Below, piece by piece: positions 1 to 8,834 of a DNA stretch of 64,000 bases (positions are counted from its first letter, which is position 1; every line of letters begins with the position of its first letter). The DNA lies in the NCBI RefSeq assembly GCF_000241345.1, contig NZ_BAED01000072.1:18344-82343 (forward strand). Reading direction: 5' to 3'. Both the position numbers and the translations under genes were made by a program. Below the pieces are notes generated by a model. The model did not search any database, was not told the DNA's origin, and worked only from the letters and a program-made list of their open reading frames with translations. The stretch comes from Gordonia amarae NBRC 15530 (GTDB lineage Bacteria; Actinomycetota; Actinomycetes; Mycobacteriales; Mycobacteriaceae).

Positions 1-1437
1 GACGCCGTCGGCCGTCAGCGTGGCGCCGGCATGGGCGGTGGTCACGACGAGCGCGAACAGACCCTCAACCAGCTGCTCGTGGAGATGGACGGCTTCTCCG
101 ACCGGTCCGGCATCATCCTGATCGCCGCCACCAACCGGCCCGACATCCTCGACCCGGCGCTGCTGCGTCCCGGCCGTTTCGACCGGCAGATCCCCGTCGG
201 CAACCCCGACATGGCCGGCCGCAAGGCGATCCTGCATGTGCACGCCAAGGGCAAGCCGATCGACTCGGGCGCTGACCTCGACGGCCTGGCCAAGCGCACC
301 CCGGGCATGTCGGGTGCCGACCTGGCCAACGTCGTCAACGAGGCGGCGCTGCTCACCGCGCGCGAGAACAAGACCGTCATCACCGCCGAGGCCCTTGAGG
401 AGGCCGTCGACCGCGTGGTGGGCGGTCCGCGCCGCAAGAGCCATATCATCAGCGAACACGAGAAGAAGGTCGTCGCGTACCACGAGGGCGGACACACCCT
501 CGCCGCGTGGGCGATGCCCGATCTCGACCCGATCTACAAGGTCACCATCCTGGCCCGCGGGCGCACCGGTGGTCACGCGCTGGCCGTGCCCGAGCAGGAC
601 AAGGACCTGATGACCCGCTCGGAGATGATCGCGCGGCTGGTCATGGCGATGGGTGGGCGGGCCGCCGAGGAACTGGTCTTCCAGGAACCCACCACCGGCG
701 CATCCAGCGACATCGACCAGGCGACCAAGATCGCCCGCGCGATGGTCACCGAATACGGCATGAGCGCCCGGCTGGGTGCGGTGCGCTACGGCCACGACCA
801 GGGCGATCCGTTCCTGGGCCGGTCGATGGGTGCGCAGTCCGAATACTCCACCGAGGTGGCCCGCGAGATCGACGACGAGGTGCGCAGGCTCATCGAGTTC
901 GCCCACACCGAGGCGTGGTCGATCCTGTCGGAGTACCGCGACACCCTCGACGTGCTCGCCACCAACCTGCTGGAGAAGGAGACGCTGACCCGCAAGGATC
1001 TGGAGAAGATCTTCGCCGACGTGGTCAAGCGTCCCCGGATCACCGCCTTCAACGACTGGGGCGAGCGCATCCCGAGCGAGAAACCGCCGGTGAAGACGCC
1101 GGGCGAACTGGCGGCCGAACGTGGTGAGCCGTGGCCGCCGCAGCCCGTCGTCCCGCAGCCGGTGCCCGCGGCCGCGGGCGTCTACCAGCAGGCACCCGCC
1201 CCCCAACAGCCGTACCCCCAACAGCCGTACCCCCAGCAGCCGGGCTACGGTCCGGGCCCCGCCGGCGGCACCTACCCCGACTACGGCGCCCCGCGCGACT
1301 GGTCGGCACCGGGCTGGCCGCCGCAGCACGCCGCCCCGGAACAGCCCCAGGGCTGGCCGGGCGGCTACCCGCAGGGGACCAATGGCCACGACCCCAACGG
1401 CCACAACGGTCACAACGGTTCCGGCCACCAGGGCTGA
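1..1437 (+). CDS. ftsH: ATP-dependent zinc metalloprotease FtsH (3' part; 5' end lies outside the window)
   Basis: Membrane-anchored AAA+ protease that unfolds and degrades membrane and regulatory proteins. The reading frame is open from base 1, so the N-terminal membrane segments and Walker A are outside the window. Visible are the DEREQTLNQLLVEMDGF segment, the second region of homology (ATNRPDILDPALLRPGRFD) that carries the arginine fingers, and the zinc motif HEGGH at bases 484-498. The canonical motif is HEAGH, and HExxH is preserved. Downstream are the usual FtsH peptidase helices. The C-terminus is a long Pro/Gln/Gly/His-rich tail with a repeated QQPYP unit (about 1200-1435), as in mycobacterial FtsH. 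ftsH precedes folE in Mycobacterium tuberculosis as well. Confidence 0.97.
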   Translation, partial: DAVGRQRGAGMGGGHDEREQTLNQLLVEMDGFSDRSGIILIAATNRPDILDPALLRPGRFDRQIPVGNPDMAGRKAILHVHAKGKPIDSGADLDGLAKRTPGMSGADLANVVNEAALLTARENKTVITAEALEEAVDRVVGGPRRKSHIISEHEKKVVAYHEGGHTLAAWAMPDLDPIYKVTILARGRTGGHALAVPEQDKDLMTRSEMIARLVMAMGGRAAEELVFQEPTTGASSDIDQATKIARAMVTEYGMSARLGAVRYGHDQGDPFLGRSMGAQSEYSTEVAREIDDEVRRLIEFAHTEAWSILSEYRDTLDVLATNLLEKETLTRKDLEKIFADVVKRPRITAFNDWGERIPSEKPPVKTPGELAAERGEPWPPQPVVPQPVPAAAGVYQQAPAPQQPYPQQPYPQQPGYGPGPAGGTYPDYGAPRDWSAPGWPPQHAAPEQPQGWPGGYPQGTNGHDPNGHNGHNGSGHQG

Positions 1438-1466
1438 TGTGCGCGGTCGGTCATGCGGCTGTGTCG

Positions 1467-1588
1467 CCGGACCCTTCGAGACGCCTCGCCTCTTGATTCC
1501 TGAGGCCGATGTGATGAAGGGCCGGGTACCCCTCTTGATCCCTGAGGCCGAAGCGACGAAGGAGCGAGGGTCACGAAGGGTCCGGTGA
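1467..1588. repeat. Family A intergenic repeat, element with terminal inverted repeats
   Basis: Between ftsH and folE. Left end CCGGACCCTTCG (1467-1478) and right end CGAAGGGTCCGG (1574-1585) are perfect 12-bp inverted repeats. Inside are two direct units beginning TTGAT(T/C)CCTGAGGCCGA. Related units occur at 18.5, 25.1, 34.2, 36.0 and 48.9 kb, and a lone left end at 45.0 kb. No transposase is encoded, so it is best described as a non-autonomous, MITE-like or REP-like element. Confidence 0.8.
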
Positions 1589-1612
1589 CGCTCCGCACAT
1601 GACGCAACCACG

Positions 1613-1631
1613 CCTAACTTAGGATCGACTC
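1613..1631 (+). promoter_or_regulatory. folE promoter, putative leaderless start
   Basis: A TAGGAT -10-like hexamer (1620-1625) ends 6 bases before the folE ATG, so transcription would begin at or next to the start codon. The hexamer overlaps the perfect palindrome CCTAA-C-TTAGG (1613-1623). No Shine-Dalgarno sequence precedes the ATG. The -10 assignment is inference. Confidence 0.5.
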
Positions 1632-2258
1632 ATGACGATGACCGAAGACAGCGAGCCCCTGGCCGACGCCACGCCGGCCGGCGCCGCCCGGCGCCCGTTC
1701 GACTTCGCCCGCGCCGAGGCCGCGGTGCGCGAGCTGCTGCTGGCCGTCGGCGAGGATCCCGACCGCGAGGGCCTGCGCCGTACCCCCGCCCGTGTGGCCA
1801 AAGCGTACGAGGAGGTGTTCGCCGGGCTGTACACCGACCCGAGCGAGGTCCTCGCCACCACCTTCGATGAGGACCACGACGAGCTGGTGCTGGTCAAGGA
1901 CATCCCGATGTACTCCACCTGCGAGCATCATCTGGTCTCGTTCCACGGCGTGGCCCACGTCGGCTACATCCCGGGCGAGTCCGGCCAGGTGACGGGCCTG
2001 TCCAAGCTGGCCCGCCTCGTCGACCTGTACGCGAAGCGTCCCCAGGTGCAGGAGCGGCTGACCAGTCAGATCGCCGACGCCATCGTCGCCCGGCTCAACC
2101 CGCGCGGGGTGATCGTGGTGATCGAGGCCGAGCACCTGTGCATGGCGATGCGCGGGATCCGCAAGCCGGGGGCCACCACGACGACGTCGGCGGTGCGCGG
2201 TCTGTTCAAGACCAGCGCGGTTTCCCGCGGCGAAGCGCTGGACCTGATCTCCCGCTGA
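1632..2258 (+). CDS. folE: GTP cyclohydrolase I
   Basis: Converts GTP to 7,8-dihydroneopterin triphosphate, the first step of folate synthesis, in the cytosol. The 208-residue length is normal. The zinc-site segment CEHHLVSFHGVAHVGYIPG is near residues 97-115, and the later zinc cysteine lies in HLCMAMRGIRKPG near 161-173. The N-terminus is variable and acidic. folP starts one base after the stop, so folE-folP-folB-folK is a tightly packed operon. A probable leaderless promoter lies immediately upstream. Confidence 0.97.
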   Translation: MTMTEDSEPLADATPAGAARRPFDFARAEAAVRELLLAVGEDPDREGLRRTPARVAKAYEEVFAGLYTDPSEVLATTFDEDHDELVLVKDIPMYSTCEHHLVSFHGVAHVGYIPGESGQVTGLSKLARLVDLYAKRPQVQERLTSQIADAIVARLNPRGVIVVIEAEHLCMAMRGIRKPGATTTTSAVRGLFKTSAVSRGEALDLISR

Positions 2259-2259
2259 C

Positions 2260-3273
2260 GTGACCCCACCTGCCGCAGTGTCCCCGAGGACCCGGGTGAT
2301 GGGCGTTCTCAACGTCACCGCCGACTCGTTCTCCGACGGAGGCCGCTACCTCGACGTCGACGCCGCGGTGGCGCACGGCCGCGAACTGCTCGCCCAGGGC
2401 GCCGACATCGTCGACGTGGGCGGCGAGTCGACGCGGCCGGGTGCGGTGCGGATCGACCCGGAGATCGAGGCCGCCCGGGTGGCCCCGGTGATCGCGGGCT
2501 TGCGCGCACACATCCACGACACACCCGAGCTGGCCGGACGCGAGATCTCCGTCGACACGATGCGCGCGCGGGTCGCCGAGGCGGCGATCGAGGCGGGTGC
2601 GGGCATCGTCAACGACGTGTCGGGCGGGCGGGCCGATCCGGAGATGGTGCGGGTGGTCGCGGCCGCGGGCATCCCGTGGATCCTGATGCACTGGCGGCCG
2701 CTGGAGGCCACCGGTCGAACTGCCGGTCGTGCCGACCGCCGCGACCTGTTCACCCACTCCCTCGACGACATCGGCGGCTACCGCGACGTGGTGGCCGAGG
2801 TGAGCGGCGAACTGCTGGCCCAGGTGGACGCCGCGGTGTCCGGCGGAGTAGATCCGGCCCGGATCATCCTCGACCCGGGACTCGGCTTCGCCAAAGCGCC
2901 GGAACATAATTGGGCGCTCCTGCATGCGTTGCCGACGCTCGTCGGGCTCGGTTTCCCCGTCCTGATCGGTGCCTCGCGCAAACGTTTCCTGGGTTCACTG
3001 CTGGCGTCGGACGGCTACGACCGTCCGCCCGCGGGGCGCGAGGTGGCCACGGCCGCGATCTCCGCGCTGGCCGCCGCGGGCGGCGCGTGGGGAGTGCGGG
3101 TGCACGACGTGACGGCGAGCAGGGACGCGGTGGCCGTCGCCGCCGCGTGGACGGCGGGCGGCAGGCGCGGCCTGGTCGACGATCTGACACAGCCCGGTCT
3201 GACACAGCCCGGTCTGACACAGCCCGGTCTGACGGAACCACCGGCGGGCGGACAGGAGAACGCGGCGACATGA
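2260..3273 (+). CDS. folP: Dihydropteroate synthase
   Basis: Condenses hydroxymethyl-dihydropterin pyrophosphate with p-aminobenzoate; this enzyme is the sulfonamide target. The GTG start lies one base after the folE stop. Signatures are MGVLNVTADSFSDGG at residues 14-28, DVGGESTRPGA, DPGLGFAK and RKRFLG. At 337 residues it is longer than the ~280 typical of the family. The excess is a C-terminal tail with TQPGL repeated three times, encoded by a 15-bp tandem repeat at 3184-3228. The stop overlaps the folB start (ATGA). Confidence 0.97.
   Translation: MTPPAAVSPRTRVMGVLNVTADSFSDGGRYLDVDAAVAHGRELLAQGADIVDVGGESTRPGAVRIDPEIEAARVAPVIAGLRAHIHDTPELAGREISVDTMRARVAEAAIEAGAGIVNDVSGGRADPEMVRVVAAAGIPWILMHWRPLEATGRTAGRADRRDLFTHSLDDIGGYRDVVAEVSGELLAQVDAAVSGGVDPARIILDPGLGFAKAPEHNWALLHALPTLVGLGFPVLIGASRKRFLGSLLASDGYDRPPAGREVATAAISALAAAGGAWGVRVHDVTASRDAVAVAAAWTAGGRRGLVDDLTQPGLTQPGLTQPGLTEPPAGGQENAAT
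3184..3228 (+). repeat. 15-bp tandem repeat in the folP 3' end
   Basis: Three exact copies of CTGACACAGCCCGGT, each encoding TQPGL in the folP frame, lie in the non-catalytic tail just before the folB start. The copy number may vary between strains because 15-bp in-frame changes would be tolerated. Confidence 0.9.
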
Positions 3274-3662
3274 CCGACCGGATCGAGCTGAAGGGCCTGG
3301 TGGTCCGCGGCCATCACGGCGTTTTCGACCACGAGAAGCGCGACGGCCAGGACTTCATCGTCGACATCGTGCTGTGGCTGGACCTGCGTGCCGCCGCCGC
3401 GTCGGACGACCTCGCGGACACCGTTGACTACGGCGCACTGGCGCAGCGGGCGTACGACATCGTCGCGGGCAAGCCGCGGGATCTGATCGAGACGGTGAGT
3501 GCGGAGGTGGCCGAGGCGGTGATGACCGATCAGCGGATCACCGCGTGCGAGGTGACGCTGCACAAGCCCTCGGCGCCCATCCCGCTGACGTTCGGCGATG
3601 TGGCGGTGGTGGCCCGCCGGTCCCGCAAGTCGGTCGGCCCGGGTACGGCGGGCCGCGCCTGA
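3270..3662 (+). CDS. folB: Dihydroneopterin aldolase
   Basis: Cleaves dihydroneopterin to 6-hydroxymethyl-dihydropterin and glycolaldehyde. The protein has 130 residues, normal for the family. It opens with the family pattern DRIELKGLVVRGHHGVFDHEK, contains DTVDYGAL in the middle and ends with the VTLHKPSAPIP segment. The chosen ATG overlaps the folP stop (ATGA), and the gene stop overlaps the folK ATG, which implies translational coupling. Confidence 0.96.
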   Translation: MTDRIELKGLVVRGHHGVFDHEKRDGQDFIVDIVLWLDLRAAAASDDLADTVDYGALAQRAYDIVAGKPRDLIETVSAEVAEAVMTDQRITACEVTLHKPSAPIPLTFGDVAVVARRSRKSVGPGTAGRA

Positions 3663-4195
3663 TGAGTCGTGCTGTGCTGTCGGCCGGTTCCAACATGGGC
3701 GACACCGTCGCGCATCTGTCGGCGGTCGTGCGGGCCGTGGGCGGGGAGCTCGTGGCCGTGTCCGGGGTGTACGCGACCCCGCCGTGGGGCGGTGTCGAGC
3801 AGGCCGACTTTCACAACATCACCCTGATCGCCGACGGACCCCGCGACGCGCCGGGCTGGCTCGAACTCTGCCGCGAACTGGAGCGTGATGCCGACAGGGT
3901 TCGCGATATTCGTTGGGGTCCAAGGACTTTGGATGTTGACGTGATCACCGTCGACGACCGTGGGGTGGTGCTCTCCGACGATCCGGAACTCACGTTGCCG
4001 CATCCGCGGGCCGCCGAGCGTGCCTTCGTGCTGGTGCCGTGGCTGGAGATCGAACCCGGCGCCCGGTTGTGGACCGCCGGCGGACCGAGGCCGATCGCCG
4101 AACTGATCGCGGCACTGCCCCGTGAGGAGGTGGCCGCGGTGACCCGGATCCTGCCGGGGGCCGCCGTCCCGTCGCTGCCGGACTGGGTCCGATGA
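3662..4195 (+). CDS. folK: 2-amino-4-hydroxy-6-hydroxymethyldihydropteridine diphosphokinase
   Basis: Transfers pyrophosphate from ATP to hydroxymethyl-dihydropterin, providing the FolP substrate. It has 177 residues. The N-terminus AVLSAGSNMGD is the HPPK nucleotide/pterin loop, and the family signature is RWGPRTLDVDVI near residue 85. The ATG overlaps the folB stop and the stop overlaps the next gene (ATGA). All four folate genes are therefore chained by overlaps or a single-base gap. Confidence 0.96.
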   Translation: MSRAVLSAGSNMGDTVAHLSAVVRAVGGELVAVSGVYATPPWGGVEQADFHNITLIADGPRDAPGWLELCRELERDADRVRDIRWGPRTLDVDVITVDDRGVVLSDDPELTLPHPRAAERAFVLVPWLEIEPGARLWTAGGPRPIAELIAALPREEVAAVTRILPGAAVPSLPDWVR

Positions 4196-4725
4196 CCACC
4201 CCGCGGGGCAACCGGCCCACCGGCGACGCCCCGGAGCCGACGATCGGGCCCACCAAGCTGCGCGACCTCGCGGCCATCGCCGCGTTCGCCACCGTCGCCT
4301 CGTGGATCCTGGTCCGTTACAACTACGGCGACCTGCCGCCGCTGCCGTTGCTGGCGGGGCTGGTGTTCTACGTGCTGGCCGCGATCGAGGTGGTGGTCGC
4401 GTTCGTCGTGCGGGCCCGCGTCGCCGACCGCAACGTGGGCCGGGCGCACGGTCAGCTGCATCCGCTGATGGCCGCCAGGGTGGTGGCGCTGGCGAAGGCA
4501 TCGGCGCTGCTCGGGGCCATCGGAACGGGGGTGTGGGCAGGTCTGCTGGCGTACCTGTGGCGGCACAGTGACCTGGCCGCGGCCCAGGATGACACTCCGG
4601 CGGCGGTGATCGGGCTGATCGGCGGTGTGCTGCTGGTGGCGGCGGCGCTCTGGCTCGAATATTGTTGTCGGGCACCGGATGATCCCACCGACGAGGCGGC
4701 CGGCGGACACGCCGACCCGGCATGA
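4192..4725 (+). CDS. DUF3180 family membrane protein (Rv3605c-like)
   Basis: Conserved integral membrane protein of unknown function that follows folK across mycolic-acid actinobacteria. The 177 residues include about four hydrophobic segments: LAAIAAFATVASWILV, LLAGLVFYVLAAIEVVVAF, a segment around SALLGAIGTGVWAGLLAYL, and VIGLIGGVLLVAAALWL. The ATG overlaps the folK stop by four bases, so it belongs to the folate operon. No catalytic motif is visible and a link to folate chemistry is not established. Confidence 0.85.
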   Translation: MTTPRGNRPTGDAPEPTIGPTKLRDLAAIAAFATVASWILVRYNYGDLPPLPLLAGLVFYVLAAIEVVVAFVVRARVADRNVGRAHGQLHPLMAARVVALAKASALLGAIGTGVWAGLLAYLWRHSDLAAAQDDTPAAVIGLIGGVLLVAAALWLEYCCRAPDDPTDEAAGGHADPA

Positions 4726-4785
4726 ACGCGCCGACCAAATCGAGGCGCTCCGCGGGAGTTCATCGATCGTTGTGCTGCCAGCAGG

Positions 4786-4791
4786 TAAATT
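4786..4791 (+). promoter_or_regulatory. -10 element for the DUF6779-like gene, putative leaderless start
   Basis: TAAATT lies 7 bases upstream of the ATG at 4799, in an AT-richer patch inside a GC-rich region. There is no Shine-Dalgarno at the right distance. Spacing fits an mRNA whose first base is the start codon. Confidence 0.4.
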
Positions 4792-4798
4792 CTCCGAT

Positions 4799-6724
4799 AT
4801 GACGACCTCCAACGGCCGTTCGGGCGAGGGTAGACGGGCGCAGCGATCGGCGGGGCAATGGCTCATCGGCTTGCTGATCGTTCTCGCTTTGGCGGCCAGT
4901 GTGCTGATGGTGATCAACGACGACATGTCGCTGGCCGGTTCACTCGCGGTCATCGCCGCGCTGTGGGCCGCGGTGATCGCCGCGATCCTGGTGACCAAGT
5001 TCCGCCGGCAGGCCGAGGGCGCCGAGGCCAAGAGCCGTGACCTGCGGCTGGTGTACGAGCTTCAGCTTGAACGGGAGATCGCGGCGCGGCGCCAGTACGA
5101 GCTCGACGTCGAGTCCACCATCCGCCGCGAGGTCGCCGACGAGGCCAATCACGAGCTGGTCGATCTGAAGCACCAGATCGCGTCGCTGCGGGCGAGCCTG
5201 GAGGTGCTGCTGGGCGGCCCGCTGCCCGACCAGGGCATCGCGCTGGGCAACGAGCGGGTGCGTCAGCTCGGTGCCGGATTCGGTGGGCACATGCCCGACG
5301 ACCTGCGCGCCGCGCAGGATTTCGCGGCCACGGCACCGGCCCGGCAGGACGCGCGTTCGAGCACGGCCAATGCCGACCCCAACGAGATGACCGAGGTGAT
5401 CCCGGTGGTCACCGACGACGAGCCGCTGTCGGGGGAGTTCGAGGCGGTCGACTATCCGGCGTACGGGTCGTCCGACGCCGGCCAGACGGGTCCCCACCAG
5501 GCGTACTCCCAGGTCCAGGACCAGGAGGAGTACCCGCGCGAGTTCAACCCCGTCGCGTATGCCCAGCAGAACTACGGGCAGCAGGACCGGCCGCAGCCGG
5601 AGACGGGCCGGCAAGAGGCCGCATCCCAGGACTGGGGCGCCTACGTCGCCAATCGTGCGGCGGCCGATCAGCCCTCCGACCTGGAGACCACCACCGTCTT
5701 CAACCGCCGCGATCTCGACGAGGGTTCTCACGATCCGGCGGCCACCACCCAGATCGCGTTTGTCGAGTCGGGCCGCGACTACGAGGACATCGGCGAGCAC
5801 GCCCCGCGCCAGGAGCCCGAGCCGTTCGACCCTGACGCCGACGACGATGCCGAGTCCTACGACGATCCCGACGCCTATGACGATCCCGCGTCCTACGACG
5901 CGGACGACGCAGAGGAAGCTGCCGGGACCCCGGACGAGGCGGAGGCGGAGACGGCTGATGCGCCTGAGGCTCCCGATGCGCCTGAGGCTCCCGATGCCAC
6001 CGAGACCCCGGTCGACGTCGAGACCCAGCATGCCGGCTCACACGAGAGGGCCGATGACGACGAGGCCGTCGTCGGCGAACAACCGGAGCTCGCGGGTTTT
6101 TTCGATGAGGCGGGGGAGTCCGGTGCCGGGGAGGGCTCCGGGATGGCCGAGCCGGAGACCACGGACGACGTCGCTGACGTGACCGGTCCGGAAGATCAGC
6201 CGGAGCAGGCCCCGGAAGCACTCGTAGAGGAGACCGGCGAGATCACCGGTGACGCGGTCGAGGTCGCCGAGCCCGAGCCGGGTGCCCCCGCGGAGTTCGT
6301 CACAGAGGATGCCGAGTTCGTCCCCGAGGATGTCGCCTCTTACGAGGCCACCCCAGAACAGTTCGTCGCGCAGGATGTCGCCCCCGAGGATGGCGAGTTC
6401 GTTCCGGACCACGCGGCGGTCGTCCCGGGCGAGGTCGCCGCGGACCAACCGGCGGCGGACCAGGCCTGGGCTGAGCAGGGTGTCGCCGGACAGGAGTGGC
6501 ACGAACAGCCCGCTGCCGAGGTCGTCCCGGAGTCTTCCGACACCGAGCCGGTCGAGGTCGAAGCGGTTGAGGTCCCGGCCGAGTACCACGGAAGCCATGA
6601 GGCGGGCCCCGACATCGGCGGCTTCGCGCTCGGCCGTCGCCGCCGGCGCCGCGACGACGAGAACGCCCACACCGGAGGCATGCCGGTGTCCGAACTGCTC
6701 CGGCAGTTGCGCGGAGACTCCTGA
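4799..6724 (+). CDS. DUF6779-like membrane protein with long acidic tail (Rv3604c-like)
   Basis: Protein of 641 residues and unknown function. The N-terminus has two hydrophobic segments (about 19-42 and 44-66), followed by a charged, probably coiled-coil region (about 70-140, ELQLEREIAARRQYELDVES). Most of the rest is low-complexity and rich in Asp, Glu, Ala and Pro, with short repeats such as PDAPEAPDA and YDDPDAYDDP. It ends in a basic patch and the motif GGMPVSELLRQLRGD. The gene sits at the Rv3604c position. The ATG at 4799 is preferred because the membrane segments begin just after it and a -10 element precedes it. A cell-envelope or division role is only a guess. Confidence 0.75.
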   Translation: MTTSNGRSGEGRRAQRSAGQWLIGLLIVLALAASVLMVINDDMSLAGSLAVIAALWAAVIAAILVTKFRRQAEGAEAKSRDLRLVYELQLEREIAARRQYELDVESTIRREVADEANHELVDLKHQIASLRASLEVLLGGPLPDQGIALGNERVRQLGAGFGGHMPDDLRAAQDFAATAPARQDARSSTANADPNEMTEVIPVVTDDEPLSGEFEAVDYPAYGSSDAGQTGPHQAYSQVQDQEEYPREFNPVAYAQQNYGQQDRPQPETGRQEAASQDWGAYVANRAAADQPSDLETTTVFNRRDLDEGSHDPAATTQIAFVESGRDYEDIGEHAPRQEPEPFDPDADDDAESYDDPDAYDDPASYDADDAEEAAGTPDEAEAETADAPEAPDAPEAPDATETPVDVETQHAGSHERADDDEAVVGEQPELAGFFDEAGESGAGEGSGMAEPETTDDVADVTGPEDQPEQAPEALVEETGEITGDAVEVAEPEPGAPAEFVTEDAEFVPEDVASYEATPEQFVAQDVAPEDGEFVPDHAAVVPGEVAADQPAADQAWAEQGVAGQEWHEQPAAEVVPESSDTEPVEVEAVEVPAEYHGSHEAGPDIGGFALGRRRRRRDDENAHTGGMPVSELLRQLRGDS

Positions 6725-6848
6725 CCCGACTTTTGCCCCGTGAGGCCGGTCACACCTGACTGGTCCTGTCGATGGTTGACGCCTAGTCTTGGCGTGCAAC
6801 GTCTGGTACCCGCGCAGCGGGACTGGAACGACATCGTGGAGGACATCG

Positions 6849-7886
6849 GTGACCTCACCTTTTGGTGGTGGCGATTTTGAGCTGCCTGACGCACCCGGAC
6901 CCGGCACGCCCGGCGCCCGGGACTCTGCGTTCGGGTCGGGGGCGGCCGAGTACCTTCCGGGCGTCTCCAACCTTCCCGCCCCGGCCCGGCTGAGCGTCGG
7001 GATCATCTCCGCGGGCCGCGTCGGCACCGCCCTCGGCGAGGCTCTGGAGAAGGCCGGCCACGTCGTCGCCGGCGTCGTCGCACGATCCCCGAGGTCGCGC
7101 GAGCGTGCCGCCGTCCGGCTGCCCGAATCCCCGGTCCTCGACGTCGACGGCGTCGTCTCGCGCAGCGAGCTCATCATCATCAGCGTTCCCGACGCCGAAC
7201 TGCCCGCGGTGATCGCACGCATCGCGTCGTGTCCGGGGCTGCGGCCGAGCACGCTGGTCGCGCACACCGCGGGTGCCCACGGTGTCGGCATCCTCGACCC
7301 GATCACCGCCCGCGGCGCCTTGCCGCTGGCGCTGCACCCGGCGATGACGTTCGTCGGTTCGGCCGACGACACCGTCCGCCTGCACCGCGCCTGCTTCGGC
7401 ATCACCGCGGCCGACGCCATCGGCGACGCGATCGGGGCGTCGCTGGTGATGGAGATGGGCGGCGAACCGGTCCGCATCCCCGAGGCGCACCGCACCCTGT
7501 ACCACGCCGCCCTCGCGCACGGCGCAAACCACCTGATCGCGCTGATCAGCGATGCCGTGGCCGCACTCAACGCGGCCATCGACGGTGAGGCCGGCGCCGC
7601 CAACGCGACGGTCGACGGCGACGCGACCCGGCTGGCCGAGCGGATCCTCGGACCGCTGGTCACCGCCTCGCTCAGCAATGTGCTGGAACTGGGTCCGTCG
7701 GCGCTCACCGGGCCCGTCGCGCGCGGCGACGCCGCAGCGGTGTCCGCGCACCTGGCCGCGCTGACCACCGTCCCCGACGGCGACGGCCCGCACGGCATCG
7801 CCGACGCCTACCGCACCCAGGCCCGCCGCGCCGCCGCGCAGTCCGGCGCACCGACCGATCTCATCGAGATGCTGGAGGAACAGTGA
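6849..7886 (+). CDS. DUF2520 Rossmann-fold protein (Rv3603c-like)
   Basis: Putative NAD(P)-binding oxidoreductase of unassigned substrate, 345 residues. After a ~45-residue low-complexity leader, the dinucleotide-binding loop appears as VGIISAGRVGTALGEALEKAG, followed by a DUF2520-type C-terminal helical domain containing HRTLYHAALAHGANHL. The GTG at 6849 is preferred over upstream options because GGAGG (6837-6842) is correctly spaced. The stop overlaps the panC start (GTGA). The fixed position before panC suggests a pantothenate-related ketopantoate-reductase-like role, which is inference. Confidence 0.8.
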   Translation: MTSPFGGGDFELPDAPGPGTPGARDSAFGSGAAEYLPGVSNLPAPARLSVGIISAGRVGTALGEALEKAGHVVAGVVARSPRSRERAAVRLPESPVLDVDGVVSRSELIIISVPDAELPAVIARIASCPGLRPSTLVAHTAGAHGVGILDPITARGALPLALHPAMTFVGSADDTVRLHRACFGITAADAIGDAIGASLVMEMGGEPVRIPEAHRTLYHAALAHGANHLIALISDAVAALNAAIDGEAGAANATVDGDATRLAERILGPLVTASLSNVLELGPSALTGPVARGDAAAVSAHLAALTTVPDGDGPHGIADAYRTQARRAAAQSGAPTDLIEMLEEQ

Positions 7887-8797
7887 CCACATCCACCACG
7901 GCAACGGACTCCGCGCTGTTCGCCCCCGGCGAGCTCACGGTGCACCGCGACCCCGCCGACCTGCGCCGGGTCAGCAACGCGCTGCGCGCGGCCGGCAAGC
8001 GGGTCGCGCTGGTCCCCACGATGGGCGCGTTGCACGCCGGGCACCTCGAACTTGTCCGGGCGGCCAAGGCCAAGGGCAACACCGTCGTCATCGTCTCGAT
8101 CTTCGTCAACCCGCTCCAGTTCGGCGCCGGCGAGGATCTCGACGCCTACCCGCGCACCTTCGAGGCCGACTGCGAGTTGCTGCGCCCACTGGGCGTGGAG
8201 CTGGTGTTCGCACCGACCGTCGCCGGCATGTACCCGAACGGGCAGCGCACCATGATCCACCCGGGTGCGGCCGGTGAGATCCTCGACGGCATCTCCCGGC
8301 CCACCCATTTCGCGGGCATGCTGACCGTCGTCAACAAGCTGCTGTCCATCGCCAACCCCAACGCGGCCTACTTCGGCGAGAAGGACTACCAGCAGCTGGT
8401 CCTGATCAAGCAGATGGTCGATGACCTCAACCTCGGTATCGAGATCGTCGGCGTACCCACGGTCCGCGAGCCCGACGGCCTGGCGATGTCCTCGCGTAAT
8501 CGCTACCTCGACGACGCGCAGCGCGAGCTGGCCACCACCCTGTCGGCGGCGCTGGTCGCGGGCGCGCACGTGGCCGCCCAGGGCAAGGACGCCATTCTGG
8601 CCACCGCCCGTGCCGTCATCGAATCCCACCCCGACATCGCGGTCGAGTACATCGAGTTGCGTGGCCGCATGCTCGAGGAAGCCCCCGAGAAGGGCGACGG
8701 CCGGCTGCTCATCGCGGCCCGGATCGGCCCGGCCCGCCTCATCGACAATGTCGGCGTCGCCATCGGCACCGGTTTCGACGGCCGCGAACAACCCTGA
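7883..8797 (+). CDS. panC: Pantothenate synthetase (pantoate-beta-alanine ligase)
   Basis: Ligates pantoate and beta-alanine with ATP via a pantoyl-adenylate. It has 304 residues. Visible are the nucleotide-binding PTMGALHAGHLEL (HxGH-type) near residues 41-53, FVNPLQFGAGEDLDAYPRT, the FGEKDYQQL motif and the KMSKS-like MSSRNRYLD. The GTG overlaps the stop of the preceding gene by four bases. panD follows 37 bases after the stop and supplies beta-alanine. Confidence 0.97.
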   Translation: MTTSTTATDSALFAPGELTVHRDPADLRRVSNALRAAGKRVALVPTMGALHAGHLELVRAAKAKGNTVVIVSIFVNPLQFGAGEDLDAYPRTFEADCELLRPLGVELVFAPTVAGMYPNGQRTMIHPGAAGEILDGISRPTHFAGMLTVVNKLLSIANPNAAYFGEKDYQQLVLIKQMVDDLNLGIEIVGVPTVREPDGLAMSSRNRYLDDAQRELATTLSAALVAGAHVAAQGKDAILATARAVIESHPDIAVEYIELRGRMLEEAPEKGDGRLLIAARIGPARLIDNVGVAIGTGFDGREQP

Positions 8798-8834
8798 CAT
8801 CAACCACACACCGGAAACACCGAGGGGAAAACCG

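Noticed and set aside
4940..6031. Long minus-strand open frame opposite the DUF6779-like gene
   Set aside because: It is an antisense by-product of GC-rich, low-complexity coding sequence. Its translation is Arg/Leu/Gly-rich with no family signature, and codon-position GC favours the plus-strand gene.
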